Assembly (NCBI RefSeq): GCF_000090795.2
Contig: NW_003546770.1
Location: 7,618 to 33,233, forward strand
Length of the DNA stretch: 25,616 nucleotides
Reading direction: 5' to 3'
Origin: Amphimedon queenslandica
Taxonomy: Eukaryota > Porifera > Demospongiae > Haplosclerida > Niphatidae
The notes beneath the pieces are model-generated. The model did not search any database, was not told where the DNA came from, and was given only the letters and a program-made list of their open reading frames with translations. Positions within the stretch are counted from its first letter, which is position 1. The number at the start of each line of letters is the position of its first letter. This document shows positions 1 through 10,230 of this stretch, piece after piece. The position numbers were made by a program, and so were the translations under genes.

Positions 1-104
1 AATTCAATCCTACTACTTTTCCATTTTTAATGTTTTTTATTTATTTACAATTAAGGTTTTCATACACTAGTTATTATCATGTATACTCTTTTACCTTTTT
101 TAAT

Positions 105-200
105 TTAGGCTACATTTACACAGCAATGCGATCTGTATCGTTTTGTGCCTGTTTCATGCTTCTGTTTTCAGTGTTGTGTTTCTGTGTAAATGCAGCCTTA
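105..200. repeat. 90-bp MITE-like element with TTA target duplications
   Basis: Bases 108-124 (GGCTACATTTACACAG...) are repeated in inverted orientation at 182-197 (...CTGTGTAAATGCAGCC). The pair is flanked by TTA on both sides (105-107 and 198-200). A 3-bp TTA duplication with terminal inverted repeats is typical of small PIF/Harbinger-like non-autonomous elements; that family assignment is inference. There is no coding capacity. Confidence 0.6.
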
Positions 201-642
201 GGTTAAACAAATCATGAAATGATATTTTTGTGAGATTGACTGCTTCTTACTCCTGTTATGTTCTTTGAGTAGATTTGCATTATTAATATAGGCCCTGCTT
301 AATTTATGGCTTTTTTGTTTGCGTTTCTGTTTAAACAAAAGGAGGAAAGAGATATAAGTTTAATGCCCAAATTTTGCTGCATAACAGGGCCTCAATCTAT
401 TCTTTTTGGGTAGCTGGCCTACATTCAAATTAGAGTATAAGGAAAAGCTGTCATTTTATCATTGAACTTACATTATTTTAGTCATTAATCTTATTAAAGC
501 TGTTATACTACTGCTACATATTGCTATTTACTGTTATACCCCATACTGAGTATGTGTGCATTAATTACTTTCATTTTATAGACCCCATAATAATTATATA
601 AAATATATCTATCTATAAAATACATTAGCCTTTTTTACTTCT
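201..642. other. AT-rich non-coding stretch, one weak inverted repeat
   Basis: No plausible gene is seen. AGGCCCTG near 290 recurs as CAGGGCCT near 385-392, so 290-393 may be a second small foldback element, but the matching arms are only about 10 bases and no target duplication is visible. Confidence 0.3.
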
Positions 643-1662
643 ATGTGTACAGAACATTCACTGTCCTGGAGTCCTTTCCAGGTCCATCAAATGCATGACT
701 GTTCAAGGCAGTTTTGTCATAATGTCCATGGCATCAGTACCTTAGATATATTCACATGCAATGCTTACTTCAATCAGTTACCAAAACATGCAAGGCGTAT
801 ATCGTTACTTGAATACATTACTACTCATTCTAGTGCATTTTCAGAAAAGCTACCTGAAAGAAGTTTCTTTGTTTGTGGTAAGGCTGTTTGTCAGGTAATC
901 CGGATAGCAACACTTGGAATCAGCTTATCATGAAGTTAATGCTACGGAGTATATGCAGGGTACCAGTCAAACTACCTCGCCAATATCTGCTTCTACAAGT
1001 GAGGAAAAAAGGAAAAGGACATATTCTACTCAAAAGAAGAAAGATCAAGTAAATCACCATATAAGCAATAAAATTTAATGCAAACTAATTTTACTTACAA
1101 CAGGATATTTCGTCAGAGTTTTCTGAAACAAGTTAACTCTATGGTTCAAAAAAGAAAAAGGACAAATCATAAGTCAAAACATCCTGTTAAAAAGGAGAAA
1201 CAGCAGGTATGTACGTGTATTGAGTTTCCAAAATTATTGTGATCTTGAAATTTCAAGATATGAAGCACCATTTAAATATTATTTCCTTGAAAATTTGAAG
1301 CCCCAATTACTTTATCTTAAAATTTCAAGAAGTTACATCTATTCTTATTGCAAGAAATTTGTACAGATTTTTAAAAAGGCACATATATAGCTGTCATTGA
1401 TGAGGAATGGAGTGATGAGCCTATTTTTCGTCGGATCATTGGCCAAAGTACTGCAGACACTATACAAGTGAAGTGGTATGATGGTACTTACTAAAGAGAA
1501 TGGAAAGCATCTCTGCAACAAAGCAATGGAGAATACGTTCCTTGGGTAAACAATATTGGAAGGACTCTAAGTTTTATTAATTTTACAGCACAAGTAGAAG
1601 ACTTTTGTCTTGAGAAAACCATAATAGAGAAATCAAAAGAGCTATATGCGCAACATGAATAG
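643..1662 (+). pseudogene. Fragments of a transposase-like protein with a chromo/tudor-like segment
   Basis: Three pieces in one direction. The first (about 653-933) has a Cys/His-bearing start, a YFNQLPKHARRISLLEY stretch and FFVCGKAVCQ...TLGIS. This resembles the region before the catalytic core in a transposase-like family seen in invertebrates; the resemblance is recalled, not computed. The second (about 947-1048 and 1104-1206) is Lys/Arg/Ser-rich, bounded by GT donors and an AG acceptor. The third (1391-1662) has VIDEEWSDEP, VKWYDGTY and REWKAS, suggestive of a chromo- or tudor-like fold, and carries an in-frame TAA at 1492-1494. Frames differ between pieces and no DDE core lies between them, so a large internal deletion or unrelated fragments are both possible. 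Family uncertain; brokenness is clear. Confidence 0.4.
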
Positions 1663-2588
1663 TATATTTGTAGATAATTTCTTTTCTTGCACAAATGATA
1701 TAAATTATGGCAATTCTTGTATATGTAACTTTTATTTGTGTAGAATCATGTCTCTATTATTTATACATTCATTTTTTACTCTGAAAAAACCTTTTAGTGA
1801 AGCTGCATTTTTTATTCTTAATTTTCTGCAAAATTACCAAATTAATTTATGCAACCATTACTATTGTCTGAAGTACATAATTATTTCAGAAAAAAACGAG
1901 TTTTTCTGAAAGAACAATACCATATCACTAATAATTTGCAAAAATTGCCCAAAATTGAAATTCTACACTGTAAATGGACGTGTTTTAAAGTGGCGTTGCC
2001 ATTTGAAAAAGCAGTTCTATGATTTTTGCTACTACTAGATAATTTCTAGCAATCTTATGGCGACAGGAAAGCCTAATTATTCATCATTTAGCCTTCCAAT
2101 GGGTACAAACATAATGGAGCATGGCTACTTTGTGGTTTATCAGCTATATGCCTCATATGATATTCATGATCCATTAAGCTATGCCCTCAGGATTTTGAAT
2201 ATCATTTTTGGTTCGTATCTGACAAACCAATCAAAGCCATGTTTCATCTATTAAATATTCCACAAAATGATATTCATGATCCCAAGGACGTAGCTTGAGG
2301 AATTAAGAATATAATTTGAGGGTATGTACCTCATATAAGTCATGGTATAATAGATTTATACCCATAGGAAGGCATTATGATGAGCCTCTGGGCTTACCTG
2401 TCTTCATAAACTTGTACAAACAATCCAGTAGTAGCAAAAAGCTAGCAGGCAGGGCCTCACCCTTGCACAGAGAGTCAGGATTAATCCTTATCTAGAACTT
2501 GTTTTGAACTGCACAGTTCTGAGCAGTGCCGGAAATGACTTACAGTGACTCTAATTGTAGTGTTACCCCTTACATAACCAATTAAAGT
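1663..2588. other. Non-coding interval with a small inverted-repeat element
   Basis: Open frames here are short and have no recognisable family. The only structure seen is the inverted-repeat element at 2081-2382. The stretch 2383-2588 just before the helicase fragment shows no gene; it may include the old 5' flank of that gene. Confidence 0.4.
2081..2382. repeat. MITE-like inverted-repeat element, about 300 bp
   Basis: TCATCATTTAGCCTTCCAAT at 2081 is matched on the opposite strand from 2382 (TCATCATAATGCCTTCCTAT), with weaker similarity further inward. Inside, GATATTCATGATCC occurs twice in direct orientation about 108 bases apart (near 2160 and 2267), with related downstream sequence. No clear target duplication is seen at the edges, so the ends are approximate. 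Confidence 0.45.
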
Positions 2589-3420
2589 ATGGCAACTGTA
2601 ATGCAAGATGTTGCTGCAAGATTGGAATATGTTTTAAAAGATGATCAGGCCAACGTTATAGCTTCTTTTAAGGATAGTAATGATGTCTTTGGGATCTTGC
2701 CTAATGGATATGGCAAGTCACTTTGCTACCTGTGCTTGCTGTACATTTTTCACAGCACTAGAGAAGATGGAATCCCAAGATCCATAGTATCAATAATGAC
2801 ACCATTAATAGCTGCATTAAGAAATCAGGATAGGCTCCATTATTATTTATTTTATACATTAGCTTATAGTGTGAATCAATTATGACCATGTCATTTGTAG
2901 GTTTTTGCTTGTAGAAATGACAGTCTGAGTGCTGCTGTTGTGTGTGGTCATGCTAATGATGATGACAAGAAAGGGATTGAGAAAGGATTGTTTCAACTTC
3001 TGTTTTTTACCCCAGAGATGTTGTTAGAAAAGCACTACAGGAGGTTGCTTTGTTTGAAACTTATCAAGTTAAAATTTAAGCTCTTGGTAGTGATGAAGCA
3101 CACACTATAAAAATATGGTATGGTCACACTTATTAACTATACTTATCTTATCAAAATTGTTTTCTTATAGGGGTAGTACAGTTTGAGATTCATTGGAACG
3201 ACTTTACTTATCAAAATTGTTTGTTCATAGGGGTAGTGCAATTTGAGATTCATTGGAGCAAGGTGATATTTGTAGCCTTCCATCTTCTGTCCCTGTCATG
3301 GCATTAACTGCATCCGTTACAGATTAACTTTGTGTGGATCTTTCTAGAATTATTGGGTTAAAAATCTTATCATGATAGTACATACACCTTGTAAGCCAAT
3401 TTCAATGTTTAAAGTCAGCA
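2589..3420 (+). pseudogene. RecQ-like DNA helicase, N-terminal fragment, degenerate
   Basis: RecQ-family helicases are ATP-driven 3'-5' DNA unwinding enzymes. Helicase landmarks appear in order: a Walker A-like LPNGYGKSLCY (canonical G-x-G-K-S/T) near 2695-2730, SIVSIMTPLIAALRNQ matching motif Ia near 2785-2830, then after a probable intron (AG acceptor at 2899-2900) VFACRNDSLSAAVVCG, FFTPEMLL, and DEAHTIKIW near 3091-3117, the DExH box. A one-base frameshift at about 3088-3092 separates the DEAH box from the preceding frame. Motif III-like PVMALTASVTD follows at about 3293-3325, then a stop and a remnant ending about 3420. The C-terminal helicase lobe is absent. A 60-bp tandem duplication sits between motifs II and III. 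Multicopy RecQ-like genes are known in basal metazoans; whether this copy travelled with a transposon cannot be told. Confidence 0.75.
3147..3257 (+). repeat. 60-bp tandem duplication inside the helicase remnant
   Basis: A block of about 51 bases starting CTTATCAAAATTGTTT and ending GAGATTCATTGGA occurs at 3147-3197 and again at 3207-3257, with a few substitutions. Each copy contains TATAGGGG/CATAGGGG, an intron-acceptor-like sequence followed by the same coding remnant, so a local intron-exon junction was probably duplicated. Confidence 0.8.
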
Positions 3421-4057
3421 ATTTCTCCAAGCCAGCCATGCAGTCACAGTGTGCTCCAAGTATTTTGCCATCTTTCTTACTAATTACTTTAGGAGTCAGT
3501 GCCAGACTTTTTGCTTAATTTTTGCAAATGATTAACCTGAATAACAATAATTAAAATCAAGATGAAGTGCTGTAACTGCTCACTTTTCTTATTAGTAACC
3601 TGGTAGCATTACTAAGTAGGATTCACCCCAAAATAAAGTGGCTGCAACGACTTTTGCAGCCTTGCTTTACTGGGAGAACGAGCTCCTGTCCTTATCAGAC
3701 ATTTTAGAGGACCTTATCTTGACCAAAGGACTCCATTGATACCAATAGCATGGCTCTAAACCTTGTCTAAGAGACAGACTAAAATCAGCAAAACCGGCCA
3801 CTTTGTTCAGCCACTTTTTTTCTTCAGTTGTCCGCTTGTATCTCGATCTTGACTGGTATTAAAAGGCTATTTTTATCACCATTCTACTCCAAATAGCTAT
3901 GGGCAGGTCCATGTCCATCAAGCCATTCTGCAAGAATAAAAGAAGTGATATTGTGAGTGTTTTATCAGTCCAACTTACCCAATGACACCTTTTTATTAAT
4001 TAAATAAGAGCACATGTGTCTTAAACAATTTTGGGTGTGGCTGCGCATGCTCAATAA
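3421..4057. other. No gene seen; interrupts the helicase remnant
   Basis: Helicase similarity stops near 3420 and does not resume. The stretch has stops in all frames and short local self-complementarity (for example GGCTGCAA...TTGCAGCC near 3643-3662). It may be an unrelated repeat insertion, but no ends can be defined. Confidence 0.35.
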
Positions 4058-4646
4058 TGTCATATCATATCGTTGGAGGAGGTTGGTCATGCGTCATGTA
4101 ATGATGTCACTTCCTCTACCTACCATATCTTCATAAAAATGAAAGATTTTCTCTCTTTTTGCAGTTATCTCACAAATAATACCTGCAATTGACTCAAAAG
4201 CGTCAGTGTATCCAGATAAAAGACTAATAAACATGATGCAATTTTCTTTTTTAATGTAGTACAAAATTTTTAAGTTGTAACTGGTTTTATACTACTTAAC
4301 CTATCACATTTTTCGGACAACTAGGAGTCTGCATGCAGTTTCAAAACAAAGAGTAAGGGTAACAATAGGATCTGCACTTCATTCAAAGATGCAAAATCTT
4401 TCCCTTTTTCAGAATAGGTGTGACTTAGTTACTTGACAAGCTTTTGCTACCTGTAGCTAACTCAACAGAAGTTATCATATTTTCTTTATGTGCACTGACG
4501 TTTTTTAGACAATTGCAGGTATTATTAGTAAGATAACTGCTGCTAAAGTGAAAAAAGAGAGAATACTCCATTTTATGAAGGGAGAATAGGTAGAGGAAGT
4601 GACATCATCACATGACGCATAACCAACCTCCTCTGTCATATCATAT
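4058..4646. mobile_element. Non-autonomous TIR transposon flanked by a 13-bp direct repeat
   Basis: GAGGAGGTTGGTCATGCGTC starting at 4076 is matched in reverse complement from 4633 (GAGGAGGTTGGTTATGCGTC). The match continues inward through GATGTCACTTCCTCTACCTA, TTCATAAAA, CTCTCTTTTT, GCAGTTATCT and AATACCTGCAATTG, giving arms of about 120-140 bp with small gaps. The pair is flanked by a perfect direct repeat TGTCATATCATAT at 4058-4070 and 4634-4646, a likely target duplication, although 13 bp is longer than the 8-11 bp of Mutator-type elements. No protein is encoded. The right repeat directly abuts the retrotransposon that begins at 4647. Confidence 0.75.
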
Positions 4647-4847
4647 ATTGCCATTTAGAGCAGTGGTTTAAATTCGGTTAATCAGCAGGGGCCACCCTCG
4701 CTCCGTGCGAGCCGCCAACGCATTCGATGCAGGACGTGGACGGTACACTAGGAGTCATCCCACGCAGTTGTACGCATGCGTGGGAGACAGCATCATCGAA
4801 GCACACTCGTGGGAGAAGAGCTCAGAGAAGAGGCACTGCTTGTCCTT
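4647..4847 (+). repeat. Split direct repeat A1 of the retrotransposon
   Basis: It starts ATTGCCATTTAG and ends CTGCTTGTCCTT. It is repeated with scattered substitutions at 10574-10773 and begins directly after the TGTCATATCATAT flank. It probably carries the element's 5' promoter or recombination signals, by analogy with other split-repeat elements (inference). Confidence 0.88.
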
Positions 4848-4966
4848 TCCCTCGTGTCTTTCTTCCATTCTCGCCTTATCTTCGTTCATCAATCACCCGT
4901 CTTTCTCAAGACGACCATTTCTACATCATCCGTCTTTCTCCGACTACCTCAAGATCACTGCCAACG

Positions 4967-6870
4967 ATGTCTACATCTACCAGCACAACTTTTAGCCGGA
5001 CTAGCAGTGGTTCTAGTGCTCCTAGCTCCGGCACCTCCACAACCACCCCATCTTTTTCCGCCTCTCCCACCGGCGGCCCTCCAGTTCTTGGGCTTTCTAA
5101 TGAGGAATATCCTCCGAGTAGAGCTTACCACAGGGGCCCCTCCCTCCTTGTCTGCTGCAGGACCGTCCTCCACAGTTCCGGCACCCACAAACCCTGTATA
5201 TTTAGGGAATCCAGTGCTCCCTATACTCCCCGCTAGCGTCCCGGTTTCCACCACCACGCCAGGTGTACCACCTTCACGTCCTGCCCTACACCCAGCTAAT
5301 ATTTCTTCAGGTACGTTCACTCCTTACAAGTACTGTCATCCATTAGGGGTTGTTGATTGGCGTTATTGCTGCTAGGCCCTTCATTTTTTTCCCATCCATT
5401 TCTCTATTTCATTTGCACCTTAGCAGGTTTTTGATAGCATGTCCCTTTGATATGTTGCATTTTGTCTCTCACTAATGGAATGTCCCCGCTATGCCGCAGC
5501 AGCCTGGGACACTCTGTTCCCCTCTTCCTCAATGCCCACCCCACTTCCTCTCTCCCTCCCTCTTCTATTACTATTTTTTATCTTTATTTAATTACCACTC
5601 CCCTGTCCTCCTTCTCCTTTCCTCTAACCCCCTCTTGGGGTGGGGCAACCTTATCTTGGGAGGTCGCTACCGCCCAATCCTCTCCCTTGTGGGCGCTCCC
5701 ACCGCATCCCCTTTCCTTGTGGGCGCTCCCACCGCATCCCCTTCTATTGTGGGTGCTCCCGTCTTCCATTGTGGGCGCTCCCACCGCTTCCCCTTCCCTT
5801 GTGGGCACTCCCACCGCATCCCCTCTCCTTGTGAGCGCCCGCCCCCATTGCCTTTAATTTGAACCTTTATGTTCTGTCATTCAAGGGGGCGCTCCCCCAT
5901 TGGCGCACCCACTGCTCTGAACTCTCTCAATTCTCTTGGGCTCTATGATTCATTGGGGTTGCTTCCCTACTTGGGGTGCCCCCCCTCACTGAGGATGTCG
6001 CTTATTCTCATTTCCTTCAATAGGTTCCAATCTATAAACTCCACTCCCAGTTTCTCAACAAGTAGCTTTCCCATCTCATCCGGATTGTCCACTTTGGATG
6101 CTCATCATCCCCCACCCCACTGGGGCATCTGCATTCTCCCCCGCTGGGGCGTTCCTCTACCTTGCCACCCTACTAGCTACATCCCTGGCCAACATGGGTC
6201 CATCTATAATCCCACCCGTGGTTCTGTCCTCAGTCGTCCCAAGGAAGGTCGTGGAGACCATTAGATCCGGTGCCTTTTTGACTTTTGGGACCTGTTGACA
6301 GATAACGTCACCTTGAGACAAAGTGTGGTGGATACTGGGTTGCTGAGCTCCTCCTCTCTCCGCCTTAGAGATATTAACGATATAGAAACGTGGCTACACT
6401 GTTTCCTAGCCTTTGTGGCAGCAAAAGTTGAATGCCAGGAGACCAAAGACCTGATGGCCTATAGTCAGATAATTCTGATGCTGGCCAGAAAACACAGGGG
6501 GATGGGTTGGAAGGTGTATGACATCCATTTCCGCCAGCTTACGGGGGCAGGCCACAGCCTCCCTTGGACAGAGTTTAACCCCTCTATGCTGGTGGCCGAT
6601 GTCCTCCAGGCAGCCTGCTCCTTATGTAAATCACACGACCACTGGTAAGAGGACTGTGCCCTGGCCCCCCCCACTACCCCAGCTGACCGTTGTGCCCGCC
6701 CCTCCATAACAAGCAACGAGGTCTGCCGACGATTTAATATGTCGACCGGCTGCAACACCCCCAAATGCAGGTTTGACCACAAAGGCTGGTCATGTGGGCT
6801 CTCCGACCACAGAGCCTCAAGATGCAATGGGAAGCCAGAAGGCAGCAGGACACGCTTACCTGTCACCCGT
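4967..6870 (+). pseudogene. Gag-like ORF of the DIRS-order element, frameshifted
   Basis: The putative start at 4967 opens a Ser/Thr/Pro-rich segment. A GT donor at about 5311 (GTACGTTC) and an AG acceptor at about 5503 could define an intron. After the Ala/Pro repeat block (5689-5840), a segment near 6180-6290 has PPVVLSSVVPRKVVETIRSG, and the frame then shifts near 6285-6298 to LLTDNVTL. The following core (6295-6648) has INDIETWLHCFLAF and GWKVYDIHFRQL, the pattern I recall for DIRS-type Gag. A TAA at 6646-6648 interrupts it, and the same frame continues to a zinc-binding tail at about 6721-6826: C-x8-C-x4-C-x3-H, then C-x4-H-x4-C. Gag would package element RNA in the cytoplasm. The stop and shifts make this copy non-functional. 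Confidence 0.65.
5689..5840 (+). repeat. 30-bp minisatellite encoding a 10-residue Gag repeat
   Basis: TTGTGGGCGCTCCCACCGCA-type units recur with a 30-base period (GGGCGCTCCC at 5691 and 5721, GGGTGCTCCC at 5751). After one 22-base step they recur at 5773 and 5803. In one frame each unit reads VGAPTASPxL. The 22-base step breaks the frame, so repeat-length change is itself one of the disabling lesions. More diverged units follow to about 5915. Confidence 0.8.
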
Positions 6871-7339
6871 TAAGATGGATGGGTGCCAGTAAAGATAGTC
6901 TTCGGACAGTGTTATCAAATTATTCTGATTCATGCAATTCACGCACTTACACATTCCAATCCTTATTTTGTTATTTTAGTTTGTTCCAATCTTACTTTCT
7001 TATTTGTTATTTTGTTGAGGTTTGTCAGTCCGTTCCAGTGTTCAGTGGGTTATATGAATCAGTTGTTTAAAAAAAAAGAATTCCCAGCACAAGCAAATCT
7101 ACCCCTACTTATGGTACCGACATAATCAAACTGGACTGCAGTCCAGTCACTCCCCCATGCTTGTCCATCCCTTCACCCCATTGTACATTGTGCCACCATA
7201 TGGGATGATGTGACTGCTATCGCCTGTTTTAGGTGGCCAGTACCTATATACTCTGGACCTGCTAGCCCTGGAGGAGGTCACAACCACTCCTTTATTCGAG
7301 AGTGTACCAGTCTGAGGGGTCCTTTGCCTGGCTAGGTGG

Positions 7340-8768
7340 GACCATTACTTGAGCTCACACCCAGACAGGGAATACGAGGAGGGGTTCCTCTGGAGGGGAA
7401 TTGATCGTGGGTTCAAGATTGGTTTCAATCGAGCCTTTGAGCTATGCCCCCCGAGGAGGAATTATGAAACCTCTGTGAACAACCCAGGCCACGCCCAAAG
7501 GTACATCACTGAGGAGGTCGCTGCTGGTCGCCTCAGGCAGGTCCCTCGCAGGGCACCGGTTCATTGGAGCTCCATTGGCCTAACGCCCAAAAGCCACCAG
7601 CTGGGCAAGTTCGGACTGATCATAGATCTGTCTACTCCATCCGGCACCAGTGTCAACGATGGCATCAGCTCTTCACTTACATCGCTGACCTACCCCAGAG
7701 TGGACGAAGCAGTGGAGCTGATAAGATTGGCAGGTCATGACGCCCTCATGGCAAAACTGGATCTGAAGGCAGCCTACAGACATGTCCCTGTCCACCCTGA
7801 CGACCAGTCATTACTGGATTTACAGTGGAGCATGGCTACTTACCTCAACACCGCTCTCCCATTTGGGCTGAGCTCCGCCCCAAAGAGTTTCACTGCAATG
7901 ACGGATGGGCTGTCTTGGTGCATGATGTGTGAAGGGGTCTCCAATTATCTGCACTACCTAGACAACTTCTTCTGCCCCCCTCAACAGCCTGGCAAATGCC
8001 AGCAGTCACTGCAGGTAGCTTTCAACCTATGAGAACACCTGGGGTTCCCAGTCACACCAGAGAAAGTTGTCAGACCAGCAACTACATTAGTCTTCTTGGA
8101 CAATGAGCTGGACTCAGTCAAAATGGAGATAAGGCTCTCCCGAGAGAAACTGGATCACCTCCAGGGATTGCTGGGCTGGTGGCTGACCCGCAAATCATTG
8201 ACAAAGAAAAAGTTACAATCCATTGTGGGGCAGTTGTCAGATGCAGCTGTGGTGGTATGCCCAGAGAGGACAATCCATTAAAACATTCAAGATCCCCAAG
8301 AAGCAGAACCACCTGGTTCACCTTAACCAGGAGTGCCTGGCGGACTTCCAATGGTGGAACTCCTTTATCCAGAGTTGGAACGGGGTCGCCCTCTTCCCTG
8401 GTCGCAGAGACCATAACGTCAGACGTTTCTGGATCATGGGGGTGTGGAGCACTGTTAGGAGGAGGCTCAGCCTGGATTCAAGTTCAGTGGCCTGCTTCTT
8501 GGGGAGATGTCAATATTGCCAAGAAAGAGCTGTTCCCAATCATCATGGCCACCTCCATATGGGGGTTCAGGTAGAAGAGTCAGCGGGTTCTGTTTTGAAC
8601 CTGGCCGTTGTATCTGCCTTCATCAACTACTTGGCCAAGGACCCTCCTCTAGTACACCAGTTGAGGCCCCTCTTCTTTATAGAGGCCCATTTTGACATTG
8701 AACACTCAGTCGTCCATGTCCAGGGGAGAGTAACGGGGCAGCAGATGCCATTTCAAGGGATAGATTGA
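7340..8768 (+). pseudogene. DIRS-type reverse transcriptase and RNase H
   Basis: An uninterrupted frame from 7349 to 8032 carries the RT: HPDREYEEGFLWRGI...FKIGF, then IDLSTPSGTSVNDGI, LDLKAAYRHVPVHPDD (first catalytic Asp, codon 7760-7762), ALPFGLSSAPKSFTAM, and HYLDNFF at about 7951-7972. The canonical box is YxDD; here the second Asp is Asn (AAC, 7964-7966), which should abolish polymerisation. A TGA at 8030-8032 and frameshifts follow. RNase H is recognisable in another frame: TSDVSGSWGCGALLG near 8418-8462, WPASWGDVNIAKKELFPI near 8491-8540, and a C-terminal remnant (NYLAKDPPLVHQLRPLFF) to about 8768. The domain order RT-RNase H-recombinase and lack of a DDE integrase or protease are characteristic of DIRS-order elements. 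Confidence 0.88.
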
Positions 8769-8889
8769 CCTCCTTCTTTTCTCTTCTCCAACAGGCTTCC
8801 CCTCGTCCAACCCCCATCCCCCAGCCATTGGGAGATCTACTCCTGGACAGGTCCCTGCCATGGACATCGCCCGGTTGAAGGGACTTGCT

Positions 8890-9810
8890 TGAGAGCGCTT
8901 TGTGAGCGGCCTCTCAACAAGGACTGAGTTCCTACTCGTCAGCCCAGAGGAAGTACTTAACATTCAGTGACTCCGTGGGTCTCCCACTGCTCCCCCTCTC
9001 CGAGAGGGTCCTATGCCTGTTTGTCGCCTTCCTCAAGCATCAAGGGCTAGCTTATCAATCCATTGTTTCTTATCTTTCAGGTGTGAGAAACCTGGCCATC
9101 GCCAGTTTGGACACCCCGGAAAAGATGGACCACATGCCAGTTGGTCTTACGGGGGGATAGCTAGAGCCTCAGCTGGCGACAATGGATGGGCGGCCCACCT
9201 TTCTAATACAGGGACAATCATAGACCGGCTTGGTGTGTGGTCGGGACAGGATTTTGAATCGTGCCTGATGTGGGTGGCCACCTGTATGGGCAGTTTTTGG
9301 TTCCTCAGGGTGGACGAATTCACAGCAACTGACTCAACTCCCCCTAATGTTCACGTGTCTGAGGTGGCCTTTAACTTCAGATCAGCCCCACGGCTATTCA
9401 TCTCCGCCTCCGTAGAGTGAAGACTGACCCATTTGGCCGAGGGATGGAGATTTTTTTGGGGTATCGGGCTCAAGGGTGAGCCCAGTGTCTGCACTACTCA
9501 GTTACATGTCAATCCATCCATTTGAGGATGGCCACCTTTTTGTGTCAGAGGATGGCAGACCTCTCTCCAGGACTGCCTTTGTGACACGCCTTAGGAGGGG
9601 CCTCTAACTGGCCGGGCTCGACATGAGCCGTTATTCAGGTGACAGCCTCTGCATCGGGACAGCTACCTCAGCAGCAGCAGCAGGGGTCGCCAACTATCTC
9701 ATATAAATCCTGGGGAGGTGGCAATCAGAGGCATACCAACTGTACTTTCGCACACCAAGGGATTCCCTCCTGGGGGTGGCCCGTCTGATTGGGGGTACTG
9801 TTGGATAATA
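8890..9810 (+). pseudogene. Tyrosine recombinase of the retrotransposon, inactive
   Basis: Tyrosine recombinases would insert the circular cDNA using an Arg-(His-x-x-Arg)-Tyr active site. The N-terminal SAM-like part is at about 8945-9155 (LPLLPLSERVLCLFVAFLKH, YQSIVSYLSGVRNLAI). After a frameshift near 9150 the frame gives GVWSGQDFESCLMW and FLRVDEF, where the Arg at 9307-9309 is the likely box-A Arg. Another shift leads to GHLFVSEDGRPLSRTAF and YSGDSLCIGTATSAAAAGV. The family pattern there is G-H-S-F-R; this copy has Asp for His (9641-9643) and Cys for Arg (9650-9652). An in-frame TAA at 9704-9706 replaces what is usually Lys. The terminal ILGRWQSEAYQLYFRTP keeps the probable nucleophile Tyr (9743-9745). 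The frame ends near 9810. Confidence 0.87.
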
Positions 9811-10230
9811 GGATTCCATTTGGCAGCAGGACATTATGTATGTCAAACTACTATTTAACCATGCAGACAGACCCCTCCCCCTCTCTTCCTTTTCACACAT
9901 GTTGGTACACATTAATCTGTTAGTCTGTTCTCTCCTCTTATTCACATTCCTTTCGATTCTTATTGCTCCGTTCTCTCCCTTCTTTTGTTGATACACATGC
10001 ATACTAATTGATTGCCCACCCCCTCCTCTCACTCATTTCTACTCACCCTTTTCCCCCTTATCCACTTGTACCCATTCTCTCTCACCAGTTGTGTTAGTTT
10101 TCCTCTTACAATTTACTTATTTACTCTTCCTTTCCTTACAGTTCCCTATAATGTCATTGTCTCATACCAGTATAATTGAGTCATAGAGGGCTACTTAGGG
10201 AGGGAAAGTCTCAGGAAGAAGTGGGCTGTT
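9811..10230. other. 3' untranslated part of the retrotransposon, pyrimidine-rich
   Basis: This follows the recombinase stop and precedes B1. It is strongly C/T-rich on the plus strand (for example 9870-9895 and 9931-10045) with no coding frame of note. It is single-copy within the window. Confidence 0.5.

Noticed and set aside
2057..2254. 65-residue plus-strand open frame
   Set aside because: Overlaps the left arm of the inverted-repeat element at 2081-2382 and looks like chance.
4955..5320. Minus-strand Gly-rich 121-residue open frame
   Set aside because: GC-rich complement of the Ser/Pro/Ala-rich Gag-like region; no family resemblance.
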